A stretch of 63,771 nucleotides of DNA from Vreelandella maris (GTDB lineage: Bacteria > Pseudomonadota > Gammaproteobacteria > Pseudomonadales > Halomonadaceae). Below, piece after piece: positions 17,118 to 25,503 of this stretch. Within the stretch, counting starts at the first letter, position 1. Each line of letters begins with the position of its first letter. The stretch is taken from contig NZ_JABWCV010000023.1 in assembly GCF_013371085.1 (NCBI RefSeq), forward strand, positions 1 through 63,771, given 5' to 3'. The translations under genes were made by a program, and so were the position numbers. The notes under the pieces were generated by a model that was given only the letters and a program-made list of their open reading frames with translations, made no database searches and was not told the origin of the DNA.

Positions 17118-17375
17118 TCACCAAACGGTTCCCACTGTAGCGATGCTCGTAATTATACCACTGCATGAAACAGCAACCCACTTCTGCGTCGCCAACAAGT
17201 CAACATAGCCATCAATCAGGTAGTCCGGACGGTTTGCAGGTGCGAAGAGCGACTCCGAAATGACATTATCATAAAAATCTGAAGGCGACTGTACGACGGC
17301 ATCGCCACGTCTCTTGTAAAAATACCTAGAGAACTCGACTAATTGTTTATATCCCAGCAGAGGTTTGACAGGCAA
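17118..17375 (-). CDS. Small unrecognised frame, probably a gene fragment
   Basis: An 85-codon minus-strand frame with polar, protein-like composition ('LVEFSRYFYKRRGD', 'SPSDFYDNVISE', 'LIDGYVDLLATQ'), but without a signal, a recognised domain or a clear ribosome-binding site. The tail (SIATVGTVW) looks random. It lies between the umuC relic and a degenerate hydrolase gene, so I read it as a leftover fragment of a larger gene. No function is proposed. Confidence 0.3.
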   Translation of the reverse strand: MPVKPLLGYKQLVEFSRYFYKRRGDAVVQSPSDFYDNVISESLFAPANRPDYLIDGYVDLLATQKWVAVSCSGIITSIATVGTVW

Positions 17376-17412
17376 CCTACAGCATCGCTCTCATTTTCGA
17401 TAGGGTGTAAAT

Positions 17413-17874
17413 ATGTGTATAGAAATGATGGAGGTTGCACACCCCGCCTACCGAGTATTCAGGGCGTCACATGGCGGAAAATTACTTTATTACGATACAC
17501 AGAACTCTTTTGCAAAAAAAAACATTTTGCTAATTAGCATATCAAAACGCGAACTAAAAAGGATAATCCCGATCATTGATAGCCTTCCCGCTGATATACG
17601 GGTAATAATACCTTATTTTACTAAAAATAATTCAAAAGATAACTTAGTGGGACTACACGATATTCAACGTATAACAAATGATATAATAGAATTAATGGAA
17701 GCCACCTTTACATCACCCATCTATTTAGCAAGTAACCCTATCGGAGACTACATCTCCCTGCAATTAAACACGCTCCGCCCGAACTTAGCAGCGTCACTAA
17801 TATTGTCAAAATGCAATTTATTTCACAAAACAGAGCCTGGGTGGCTAAAAAATATAGAAAATCGGCTTTTTTAA
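17413..17874 (+). CDS. Alpha/beta-hydrolase-like protein lacking the nucleophile
   Basis: A 153-residue frame resembling the first half of an alpha/beta hydrolase: a beta-hairpin start 'FRASHGGKLLYYDTQ', a strand 'KNILLISIS', a segment with 'DIRVIIPYFTKN', and then 'IYLASNPIGDYISLQLNTLRP' at the nucleophile elbow. There the family has G-x-S-x-G-G; here serine is replaced (S-N-P-I-G-D), and the second half with the Asp/His residues is absent. It is likely a decaying gene or a non-enzymatic remnant. It sits 117 bp upstream of the LysR gene on the same strand, and codon use is AT-rich like that gene. Confidence 0.5.
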   Translation: MCIEMMEVAHPAYRVFRASHGGKLLYYDTQNSFAKKNILLISISKRELKRIIPIIDSLPADIRVIIPYFTKNNSKDNLVGLHDIQRITNDIIELMEATFTSPIYLASNPIGDYISLQLNTLRPNLAASLILSKCNLFHKTEPGWLKNIENRLF

Positions 17875-17991
17875 CTTAGCATCATTTCAAATCTTAAGTT
17901 TACAATGCGTCCCCAAAGAAAAAACTACTTATCAGCGAGAAAATTTAAACGTCAAGCGTGCACGCTTGGCTCAAATTGAGGAGTTGCTCCT

Positions 17992-18933
17992 ATGACACGA
18001 CGCATTCCTAGTACAACAGCACTGATAGCTTTCGAGGCTACTGCACGCATGGGAACTTTATCCCGAGCTGCAAGTGAACTATGCCTTACAGAAAGTGCTG
18101 TTAGCAAACAAGTATCAAAGTTGGAGGATTACCTTGCGTTAAAGCTTTTTGATCGGTTTCATGGACGCGTTACGCTAAGCGAGGCTGGGAAAAATTATTT
18201 CATTGAGGTCCGCAAGACCCTTGATAAGCTAGAAGCCGATACACAATCGGTTATAAATTTTCATCAAGGACGGAAGGAGCTACGTCTTGCGGTATTACCA
18301 ACGTTCTCAAACAAGTGGCTCTTACCACGGCTGAAAAGTCTATCTAATTCTAATTTAGACATTATAGTAAACATTAGTGGTCGGCCAGACCCGTTCGTTT
18401 TCGAGGAATCGGAATTTGATGCGGCAATACATTTCGACCACCCAAATTGGACGGGGTGTCAAAAGCATACTCTTTTTAGTGAGGATTTAATTGCCATCCT
18501 TAATCCAAGTTACTTCGATGGCAAAGATTTTGAAAAAAATATAAATAAATTTCCTCTCTTACATAAGTCTAGTCGTGATGATGCGTGGAAACGTTGGTTA
18601 TCCCAAACAAATATACAGCACTCTAGCCAAACCTCTGGTCCTCGTTATGATTCCTTTGCGAATGTTATCGAAGCCGTGCGCTCGGGAATGGGAGTTGCTC
18701 TCGTCCCCAAGCTCTATGTAGCGCATGAATTAGAGTCTGGAGAACTATTTCAGTGCTCCTCACATGTACTCAGAAATGAAAAAACTTACATTCTCATTCT
18801 CCCTGAACGTGAGCAGCTTTCAGTAAGCCTACAAATGTTTGTGGAATGGGTTAAGAAAGAAGCGCATTTTTTCAATTTGCAACGAAACAAGTTGGAAGCA
18901 GATACCTATCCCACGAACACAATAGCTATGTAA
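17992..18933 (+). CDS. LysR-family transcriptional regulator (GcvA-like)
   Basis: A 313-residue protein. Residues 1-65 form the LysR winged helix-turn-helix ('FEATARMGTLSRAASELCLTESAVSKQVSKLE'), followed by the linker helix and a substrate-binding fold with 'LRLAVLPTFSNKWLLPRL' and 'DAAIHFDHPNW', typical of the GcvA/AmpR branch. LysR proteins usually activate neighbouring catabolic genes when bound to a pathway metabolite. It is convergent with the MBL hydrolase at 18942 (8 bp gap) and is the only regulator in cluster 2, so it most likely controls the 18.9-28.5 kb genes. A GAGGAG site precedes the ATG. Confidence 0.88.
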   Translation: MTRRIPSTTALIAFEATARMGTLSRAASELCLTESAVSKQVSKLEDYLALKLFDRFHGRVTLSEAGKNYFIEVRKTLDKLEADTQSVINFHQGRKELRLAVLPTFSNKWLLPRLKSLSNSNLDIIVNISGRPDPFVFEESEFDAAIHFDHPNWTGCQKHTLFSEDLIAILNPSYFDGKDFEKNINKFPLLHKSSRDDAWKRWLSQTNIQHSSQTSGPRYDSFANVIEAVRSGMGVALVPKLYVAHELESGELFQCSSHVLRNEKTYILILPEREQLSVSLQMFVEWVKKEAHFFNLQRNKLEADTYPTNTIAM

Positions 18934-18941
18934 CGGGTCAT

Positions 18942-19808
18942 TTAGAACAATGGCTTCCATGGCTCAGCGTGAAATCGATAACTTTCACCATACGACGTAA
19001 CATAGCCGAAGCCGGGGAAGTCAAGATGCATACCACCAACTAGCATTTGATCGGTAGATACCATATCTAACACGCGTTTGCGTGTTGCCGCAGCCACGTG
19101 GGGGTCACTATCAAAATCTAATGTTACTTCCGGGTGAGGAATTTGAATACTTGGCACATGAACAATATCTCCCCAGATCATGAGAGTATCGTTACCAGAA
19201 GTGACGAGATAAGCAGTATGACCGGGTGTATGCCCAGTCATCGGCATGGCCACAACCCCAGGAAAGACTTCTCCACCGCCGGTAAAGGGAGATAACTGTT
19301 GCTTATAAGCTTCTAGTTGCTTGCGAGCAGCGCGAAAATAGCGATCTTGCTTGCGTTTATCCACCCTAGCCATTTCTGAATCGTTCGACCAATGTTTTAT
19401 CTCGTTTTCATGAACAATAATCTCGGAATTGGGGTAAATACGCTTTCCATCGTCTGTTGTTAAGCCATTGGAATGGTCTGGATGCATATGTGTCAAAAGT
19501 ACCTTATCAATATCTTGTGGAGTAATATTTGCAGCCCTAAGATTCTCATTCAAGTGGCCGAGTGTAGAACCCATACTGTTTCCGGAGCCTGTTTCTATTA
19601 GAGCGGTGCGGCCTTGGCTTCTAACTACATAAGCATTTACAGATATACGAGGAGGCGATTGCAGGCAGGCATTTTTCATTAATTTCTCACCTTCCTTAGG
19701 CGTTATGCCTTGTAATATGTCATAGCTAGTGTCAAGGTAACCGTCACATAAAGCTGTAACTACAATATCTCCAACCTTTCTATGATAAATGCTAGCAACT
19801 TGTTGCAT
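18942..19808 (-). CDS. MBL-fold metallohydrolase
   Basis: A 288-residue protein with the dinuclear metal site complete: 'LLTHMHPDHSNGL' (HxHxDH), 'GHTPGHTAYLV', 'MIWGDIVH' and a final 'GGMHLDFPG'. No signal peptide, so it is cytosolic. This branch (with 'RTALIETGSGNSMG') groups with lactonases and related ester hydrolases, but the substrate is not evident. It lies 44 bp downstream of a tautomerase gene on the same strand, so the two probably share a promoter in 20186-20558. Within cluster 2 a ring- or lactone-opening step is a reasonable inference. Confidence 0.85.
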   Translation of the reverse strand: MQQVASIYHRKVGDIVVTALCDGYLDTSYDILQGITPKEGEKLMKNACLQSPPRISVNAYVVRSQGRTALIETGSGNSMGSTLGHLNENLRAANITPQDIDKVLLTHMHPDHSNGLTTDDGKRIYPNSEIIVHENEIKHWSNDSEMARVDKRKQDRYFRAARKQLEAYKQQLSPFTGGGEVFPGVVAMPMTGHTPGHTAYLVTSGNDTLMIWGDIVHVPSIQIPHPEVTLDFDSDPHVAAATRKRVLDMVSTDQMLVGGMHLDFPGFGYVTSYGESYRFHAEPWKPLF

Positions 19809-19852
19809 AATTTATTCTCCTATATTTTAACGTCGTAGGCTTGAGAAAATTC

Positions 19853-20185
19853 TCAATTTCGAGCAAAAATGTTCTCTGCCTGGTAGGCGAAGCAGCGTAT
19901 GCGCGGTTGCTTGGAAAAGTAGTGAATGTATATATTCTCTAGCAACTGCATGAACTTATTCATAACTTCCTGCGTGCGTTGATCACTGTATCTAAATTTA
20001 ATTTCGATATAAGCATCTTTCCCAGTAAAACTTTCTAAAACGTTTACGAATATGATATGTACTTTATTTTCTTCGGCCCCCAGGACAGCAGTACAAATGT
20101 CAGTACACTCACGCATAAACATTACTTTACTGTCATGATTCTGCACAAAATGAGAGGGTGGTGTAAAAATAGTCACATTAGGCAT
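19853..20185 (-). CDS. Tautomerase-superfamily protein
   Basis: A 110-residue protein beginning MPNVTIFTP. The proline after the initiator methionine is the catalytic base of 4-oxalocrotonate tautomerase/MIF-type enzymes. The remaining pattern ('FMRECTDICTAVLGAEENKVHIIFVNVLE') matches the beta-alpha-beta unit, and the length fits a single longer tautomerase subunit with a C-terminal extension. Such enzymes isomerise enol and keto acids in ring-cleavage pathways. It lies upstream of an MBL hydrolase, which suggests a tautomerisation-hydrolysis pair. Confidence 0.7.
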   Translation of the reverse strand: MPNVTIFTPPSHFVQNHDSKVMFMRECTDICTAVLGAEENKVHIIFVNVLESFTGKDAYIEIKFRYSDQRTQEVMNKFMQLLENIYIHYFSKQPRIRCFAYQAENIFARN

Positions 20186-20558
20186 AAAGATCCCTTCATT
20201 ATTAATTTAGTACTAAATAAATATAAATAATTATCACTTATATTTATGGGAGTCGACTTAGCGATACAAATAGTAACACTACATGCTGTAACTGCCGATG
20301 CTTTCTGATTTAGGCAAGCCTCAAAAGCTTCTCGATTTTTTTATCATTTGGATATTTAATATCAGAATATACAACCAATTGATGTCATATACATACACTT
20401 GTAATCCTAAAAAATTACGCTTTTCTGCAGGCTTTGACTGAAAAAGTTAGTATTAGCTCTGCACTTACCTCGTTCAATGCATGCACATCGACTCCTGCCT
20501 CCATTAAATTAAAGTCAAAATAAAGTAACTTCAACAACCTCGTATGAGTGGCAGTTAT
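20186..20558. other. AT-rich intergenic region
   Basis: This 373-bp stretch between the tautomerase start and the lactonase stop has no supportable gene. It is strongly AT-rich and should hold the promoter for the tautomerase-MBL pair and the end of the long cluster-2 operon. A short minus-strand tail near 20310-20370 resembles the end of a coding sequence ('YSDIKYPNDKKIEKLLRL'), possibly a fragment. Confidence 0.45.
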
Positions 20559-21362
20559 TTAGGTCCCAATATTGGGCATAACATCTAGTCGCACAACTAT
20601 ACCTTGAGTGTTAGGAGAGGCTGCCGGATAAAGCCGCATAATAGACGGGTCATGGCCTGGCACGATATGATTCTCAGTCTCGGCAACTGCTGTTACTGAG
20701 TCTATCGCAGCAAAATAAGAAGGTATATCGTGAACCACAGGATAGGGACGCAGTAAAAGCATATTATCGAAATAGTGCATTGCGTCCGAGGCAATCGCAA
20801 CACGACCGCGGTTTGTTTCAACTGCAGCAAATTGGAGACCAGGGGAATGCCCACCAACTTCATGAACGGTTAACCCCGGTGCAATCTCAGTAACCCCTCG
20901 ATGGTAGCGTACACGCTCTGCGTAAAGCAGCCTGATAAACGAACAAATATGATCCACATCGTATGGCGCCCGCATAAATGAATTACACATGCAAGGGCTA
21001 ACAGCATGCTGAATTTCGATCGGGCAAGCATGGAAAGTAGCATTTGGAAACAAGTCGAAATTACCTGCATGGTCCCAGTGCAGATGTGTGACAATAACTG
21101 TATCTACTTGATGTGGCTCTATACCCAGGCTCCGCAGTCCATCCGAAGGACATCGCAGAAAGTCATTTCCACGTTTCTTGCAGGTTTGCTCATCACAGCC
21201 TGTATCGATTAAAATGACACGGCCATAACCAATAGCGAGCCAGACGAAAAAATCCATTGCCAAAGGAGTATCATGCGGGTCGGCTTTCATACCTATAAAA
21301 TTTTCGTATCGTTGGCGACCTTGATTAGTGGCGTAGCGTATGGCATATAATTTATAAGACAT
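20559..21362 (-). CDS. AHL-lactonase-family MBL hydrolase
   Basis: A 267-residue protein with the N-acyl homoserine lactonase layout: 'VILIDTGCDEQT', the metal motif 'VIVTHLHWDHAGNFDLFP', then 'GGHSPGLQFAAVET', 'ASDAMHYFDNM' and 'NHIVPGHDPSIM'. All the expected histidines and aspartates are present. It opens lactone rings in the cytosol. In this setting a catabolic lactone is a more likely substrate than a quorum signal, because it closes a long operon of transport and redox genes (gap of 29 bp to the OYE gene). That is inference. Confidence 0.85.
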   Translation of the reverse strand: MSYKLYAIRYATNQGRQRYENFIGMKADPHDTPLAMDFFVWLAIGYGRVILIDTGCDEQTCKKRGNDFLRCPSDGLRSLGIEPHQVDTVIVTHLHWDHAGNFDLFPNATFHACPIEIQHAVSPCMCNSFMRAPYDVDHICSFIRLLYAERVRYHRGVTEIAPGLTVHEVGGHSPGLQFAAVETNRGRVAIASDAMHYFDNMLLLRPYPVVHDIPSYFAAIDSVTAVAETENHIVPGHDPSIMRLYPAASPNTQGIVVRLDVMPNIGT

Positions 21363-21391
21363 TTAACTTTCCTTTGGCTTAACCTAACAAA

Positions 21392-22483
21392 CTAGCGTGG
21401 CAACTTTCGCATTGCGGGGGAACTCCTCGCATATTGCGGAGGAAAATCGACCTTAACTTTTAGTAGCTCAGCGGCGTGCCATGCCCATCGAGGATCATAG
21501 GTCATGCCACGCCCGATCGCGACAAGGTCTGCTTGGCCTTTGGTAAGAATTTCTTCGGCTTGCAAACCATCCATAATATGTCCTACAGCAATGGAAGGTA
21601 AATCTGTAGCACGGCGGACCTCCTCAGCGAATGGCACTTGATATCCTTTATGAACGGGGATTTTCTGATTTGGTGAAATACCGCCACTTGAGGTAGCAAT
21701 ATAGTCGCACCCGAGCATGCTAAGTTCACGAGCGAAGACAACAGAATCTTGGATAGTCCAGCCGCCCTCGACCCAATCTGTAGCAGATATACGCACACCG
21801 AGAGGCTTGTGCTCAGGCCAGACTGCTCGGATTGCCCGAAACACTTCTAGCGGATATCGCATCCGGGCCTGGAGATCTCCTCCGTATTTATCTTTACGAG
21901 TATTGCTAAGCGTTGAAAGGAAAGTATTTAAAAGATAACCATGAGCACAATGTAATTCAATGAGGTCAAATCCTATCTCGTCGGCCCGAATAGCTGCATC
22001 CATATAATGCTGTTTTAACTTATCCATCTCAATGTGATCGAGCTGCTGCGGGATTGGTCGACCCGGATAAGGCAAAGAGGAGGCACTGACTAGATCCCAA
22101 CCACTTTCCTCTGGCAAAAGGCCTTTACTTCCCTGCCAGGGTGCACTCATCGAAGCCTTACGACCAGCATGAGCTAATTGGATACCCAATTTTGTATTGC
22201 TATGGCAACGCGCGAATTCTACTATTCGCTTTAGACAAGGTACTTGGTTATCCGACCATAGGCCAAGGCAGTTCGGGCTAACTCGGCCTTTAGGCTCAAC
22301 TGCTGTTGCCTCAAGGATAAGTAAGCCAGCACCAGAAATCGCTAGATTGCCTAAATGCATGAAATGCCAATCTTTAGCACGCCCGGTTTCATCAGCCGAA
22401 TACTGCGCCATTGGCGATACCACTATTCGGTTATCTAGAACCATCCCGCGCATTTTGAAAGATGAGAATAAATGATTTGTCAT
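21392..22483 (-). CDS. Old Yellow Enzyme-type NADH:flavin oxidoreductase
   Basis: A 363-residue TIM-barrel flavoprotein of the YqjM-like class. The FMN and active-site segments are visible: 'RIVVSPMAQYSA', 'GIQLAHAGRKAS', 'FDLIELHCAHGYLLNTFLS' and 'LVAIGRGMTYDPRWAWHAAE'. OYEs reduce the C=C bond of alpha,beta-unsaturated carbonyls with NAD(P)H. The gene sits 10 bp after the TRAP large permease and 29 bp before the lactonase in one transcription unit, so an unsaturated ketone or lactone intermediate is a plausible substrate. Confidence 0.87.
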   Translation of the reverse strand: MTNHLFSSFKMRGMVLDNRIVVSPMAQYSADETGRAKDWHFMHLGNLAISGAGLLILEATAVEPKGRVSPNCLGLWSDNQVPCLKRIVEFARCHSNTKLGIQLAHAGRKASMSAPWQGSKGLLPEESGWDLVSASSLPYPGRPIPQQLDHIEMDKLKQHYMDAAIRADEIGFDLIELHCAHGYLLNTFLSTLSNTRKDKYGGDLQARMRYPLEVFRAIRAVWPEHKPLGVRISATDWVEGGWTIQDSVVFARELSMLGCDYIATSSGGISPNQKIPVHKGYQVPFAEEVRRATDLPSIAVGHIMDGLQAEEILTKGQADLVAIGRGMTYDPRWAWHAAELLKVKVDFPPQYARSSPAMRKLPR

Positions 22484-22493
22484 TATTTTTTTC

Positions 22494-23804
22494 CTAACCC
22501 AGCATTACTTCAGGAAGAAAAAGTGCGATGCCTGGAAGTGATAACAAGAGAGCAAGAACTATTAGTTCAAGAATTACAAACGGAATTACCCCGATATAAA
22601 CTTCCTTTGTCGAGACTTGGCCATCTGACGCACTAATCGCAGCAAAAATATTTATACCCACAGGAGGAGTCATGCAAGATAATTCAATTAATTTAACCAT
22701 AACTATGGCAAACCAAATCGGATCGTATCCTAGGCCCACCACAAGCGGGTGCACGATAGGAACCGTCATGACCATCATTGAAATTGGATCCATGAGCATG
22801 CCTAGCACTATATAAACCAAAACAAGTGCTAAGATTATCATCCAAGGTTCAAAACCGTGATTATTAACAAAGTCCAGTAGGACATCGATAAACCCGGTCA
22901 CAAGGAGAAGTCGCGAGAAAGCCGTGCCACCCATAACGATGAAGAAGAGGGCAGCTGTTATAAGGGCCGCATCACCAACATTTTTAACCAGTTCGTTCTT
23001 ACTGAGGCGGCGAAGTACCCAGCCGACAAGAAGCACACCAAATGCACCTATTGCTCCAGCAGCAGAGGGCGAAACAAGGCCTGAGTAAATACCACCAATC
23101 ACGATGAAAGAAACGAAACCTATAGGCCATACGCCTTTAATACTTTTCAGCCGTTCTTGGAGAGAATACTGTTTAACTGCAGGCGGTGCCCAAGCTGGTT
23201 TAATGCGTACTAAAAAAGCTATACCTATAAGGTAGATAATTCCAGTTAAAACACCAGGTATTATACCCGCCATAAGTAATTGGCCAATAGACTCACTCGT
23301 CAAAACTCCATAAAGAACGATAGTTATTGAAGGTGGTATCATAGCAGCAAATGTACCAGCTCCTATAATGCATCCGACTCCCGCACCTTTATTGTAGCCA
23401 AGTGATATCATTTCAGGCAAAGCAATACGTGTAAATAGAGCTGCACCAACTATAGTTGATCCATTGACGGCACCAAAGCCTGCCGCTGCAATAACTGTGG
23501 CCATATAAAGACCGCCACGAATTTTTGCGAGCCACATATTAGCTGCTTGATAAATATCTTTAACGATACCTGTTGATCCAGCAATTAATCCCATCAATAC
23601 AAACATGGGTATAGCGGCAAAAGTATAATTGGCGGCCGTATTGTAAGGCAATGTTTGAAATGTCGTTAATGTGTAGTTAGGTCCGACAGCAAACATCATT
23701 CCTGTGGCCGAGACCAGCAGCATCGAAACAGCTACTGGAATGCCGAAAGCCATCAAGCCGAGCATGACAAGGATACTAATTGTGGCAATGAGAGTTGGAT
23801 CCAT
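22494..23804 (-). CDS. TRAP transporter large permease (DctM type)
   Basis: A 436-residue protein with about 12 TM helices. DctM markers include 'FGIPVAVSMLLVSATGMM', 'AAGFGAVNGSTIVGAALF', 'GAGTFAAMIPPSITIVLYG' and 'MTPPVGINIFAAISAS'. It forms the translocation channel of a Na+-coupled TRAP system with the DctQ subunit encoded directly upstream (stop and start share a base) and the periplasmic binding protein at 24417. Third gene of the P-Q-M set in cluster 2. Confidence 0.92.
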   Translation of the reverse strand: MDPTLIATISILVMLGLMAFGIPVAVSMLLVSATGMMFAVGPNYTLTTFQTLPYNTAANYTFAAIPMFVLMGLIAGSTGIVKDIYQAANMWLAKIRGGLYMATVIAAAGFGAVNGSTIVGAALFTRIALPEMISLGYNKGAGVGCIIGAGTFAAMIPPSITIVLYGVLTSESIGQLLMAGIIPGVLTGIIYLIGIAFLVRIKPAWAPPAVKQYSLQERLKSIKGVWPIGFVSFIVIGGIYSGLVSPSAAGAIGAFGVLLVGWVLRRLSKNELVKNVGDAALITAALFFIVMGGTAFSRLLLVTGFIDVLLDFVNNHGFEPWMIILALVLVYIVLGMLMDPISMMVMTVPIVHPLVVGLGYDPIWFAIVMVKLIELSCMTPPVGINIFAAISASDGQVSTKEVYIGVIPFVILELIVLALLLSLPGIALFLPEVMLG

Positions 23805-24433
23805 TACTTTATATCCATTGGTTTCTTTTCATTATCTATCACTTGGACAGAATGATCATATCTACCATTTTTTTCTACAATTCCCCATATTAACTCACGT
23901 ATACATTCAATACTGGCAACCGCCAAACCTAGCGCGGCAAACACTTTCGCAAGCCAAACGGGGACAGGAAGAAACCCGGCAGAGATTTCGTTATGCAGCC
24001 AGCCCTTGTATGCCGTAATACTCATCCGCCATAACAGAAACCCCAGCGCAGCTAGCGTTAAAACAAGAATGGCCATTTTCGCGAAACGAGTCAGCCGGGG
24101 TCCGTAGTTACTACTAAAAATATCTACAACCACATGACTCCCTTGCTTCTGGGCAAAGGCAAGAGCGGAGAAAATCGTCACCGCGAGTAGCGCCTCGCTA
24201 ATCTCTACGGCGCCTACTACTGGTTTATTTAAAAAAGCACGCCCCACACTATCTGCAGCGCCTATAGTTAGTATAATCACGACACTCAGCCCAGAGATAA
24301 AAAGCATAGTATTAACTAACTTAACAGCTATTCTGTCTATCCAAAGCAGTAGCCTAGCCCCGCGACTCTGTCGCGGGGCATAGACAGAATAGGACACCTT
24401 ATGTGGAGTCTTATTCTTATCCATTGTTTTCAT
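23804..24433 (-). CDS. TRAP transporter small permease (DctQ type)
   Basis: A 209-residue protein with four TM helices after a basic cytosolic N-terminus. 'GRAFLNKPVVGAVEISEALLAVTIFSALAFAQ' and 'GSHVVVDIF' are the DctQ consensus. It overlaps the dctP-type gene by 17 bp and abuts the DctM gene, so the three are translationally coupled. A second in-frame ATG three codons in (24424) could also be used. Length is slightly above the usual 160-200 residues because of the N-terminal extension. Confidence 0.88.
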   Translation of the reverse strand: MKTMDKNKTPHKVSYSVYAPRQSRGARLLLWIDRIAVKLVNTMLFISGLSVVIILTIGAADSVGRAFLNKPVVGAVEISEALLAVTIFSALAFAQKQGSHVVVDIFSSNYGPRLTRFAKMAILVLTLAALGFLLWRMSITAYKGWLHNEISAGFLPVPVWLAKVFAALGLAVASIECIRELIWGIVEKNGRYDHSVQVIDNEKKPMDIK

Positions 24434-25457
24434 CCATAAATTTTCGGATGTCAGCAGCTACGCTTTTGGCCGCATCGCACCGGCCACTATCACACATTGA
24501 TTTTTCCCAAGCATCTAGGAGATTGGGGACAACTTCTTTGAGCTGTTCTTGCTCCACGAACTCAACGATTTGTACGCCAGATTCTTTAGCAGACTCTATA
24601 GTTTGTTGCTCAAGTTTCGAGAATTCTTCTTTCTCGTATGCTTCAGCGACATCGGCTGCTTCCGCTATAGTTTCTTTAAACTCTTGCGACCACGTATCAT
24701 AAGCATCCTTGCTTACGAAGCTGGAATAAGCAGCAATAGCTCCTAGATTTATATTACTCCAGTATGGAGCAACTTCTGCAACCTTAAGGAAACCTGCTCC
24801 TTCAATAGAAAGATAAGCGCAATCAAGGCTGCCCCGCTGAAGCCCTTCGTAGACCTCAGTCATTGCAATATTTACCGGCACAGCGCCGAGCTGGTCAAAC
24901 ATTTTAGGAGGCCATTCACCAAAGGTACGAACTCGAAGTCCTTCAATATCTTCTATCGTGCGAACAGGTGTAGTACATTGCAGTCGATAGGGGGGAAGTC
25001 CATGGAAAAGAATAGGATGTACGCCATTTTCGGCCAATTCCTCTTGCACATAGGTGTTATTCTGAGCAAGGTATTTTTGTGTTTCCATTGCCAGTATCGG
25101 ATCATTCCAGGTCAACGGAAGACTATTCACAAGGCTCATAAGCGGCATTTGCCCAGGATAGTATGCCGGGACGAAACTGCCAACATCTACCGCCCCATTG
25201 GCTGTTAACTCAAGTAGCTCATTACCTCCACCCATCGCGCCCGACCAATAAAAACGTGCATCAACCTTACCATCTGTACGCTTACTTAGTTCCTCAACGA
25301 ACAACTTATCGGCTTGAGAGGAACCCCAGGCTTCTGCCGAAAAATGAGCCCAGCGCAAAGTTTTTTCAGGTATATTGTCATTAGCATTTACAAAAGTGCT
25401 TCCTGCGAGAAAAGCTCCGATTATAAAGCCACCCTTAAGTACGTTATTTATAATCAT
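24417..25457 (-). CDS. TRAP substrate-binding protein (DctP type)
   Basis: A 346-residue exported protein. The ATG at 25457 is chosen because GGAAGGAG lies 8 bases upstream. The signal peptide runs to about 'STFVNA'. The DctP fold is seen in 'LRWAHFSAEAWGSSQADKLF', 'GQMPLMSLVNSLP' and 'IEDIEGLRVRTFGEWPPKMF', the last containing the arginine that usually pairs with a ligand carboxylate. It captures a carboxylate in the periplasm for the DctQM pair. Lies 46 bp downstream of the flavoprotein gene. Confidence 0.9.
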   Translation of the reverse strand: MIINNVLKGGFIIGAFLAGSTFVNANDNIPEKTLRWAHFSAEAWGSSQADKLFVEELSKRTDGKVDARFYWSGAMGGGNELLELTANGAVDVGSFVPAYYPGQMPLMSLVNSLPLTWNDPILAMETQKYLAQNNTYVQEELAENGVHPILFHGLPPYRLQCTTPVRTIEDIEGLRVRTFGEWPPKMFDQLGAVPVNIAMTEVYEGLQRGSLDCAYLSIEGAGFLKVAEVAPYWSNINLGAIAAYSSFVSKDAYDTWSQEFKETIAEAADVAEAYEKEEFSKLEQQTIESAKESGVQIVEFVEQEQLKEVVPNLLDAWEKSMCDSGRCDAAKSVAADIRKFMDENNG

Positions 25458-25503
25458 TGTCTGCACTCCTTCCAAAGATTTTTGTTGTGTTCGCTTCTAA
25501 CTT

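Noticed and set aside
16741..17208. 155-codon plus-strand frame
   Set aside because: It is antisense to the umuC relic and contains the G14 tract; the minus strand gives clear UmuC homology.
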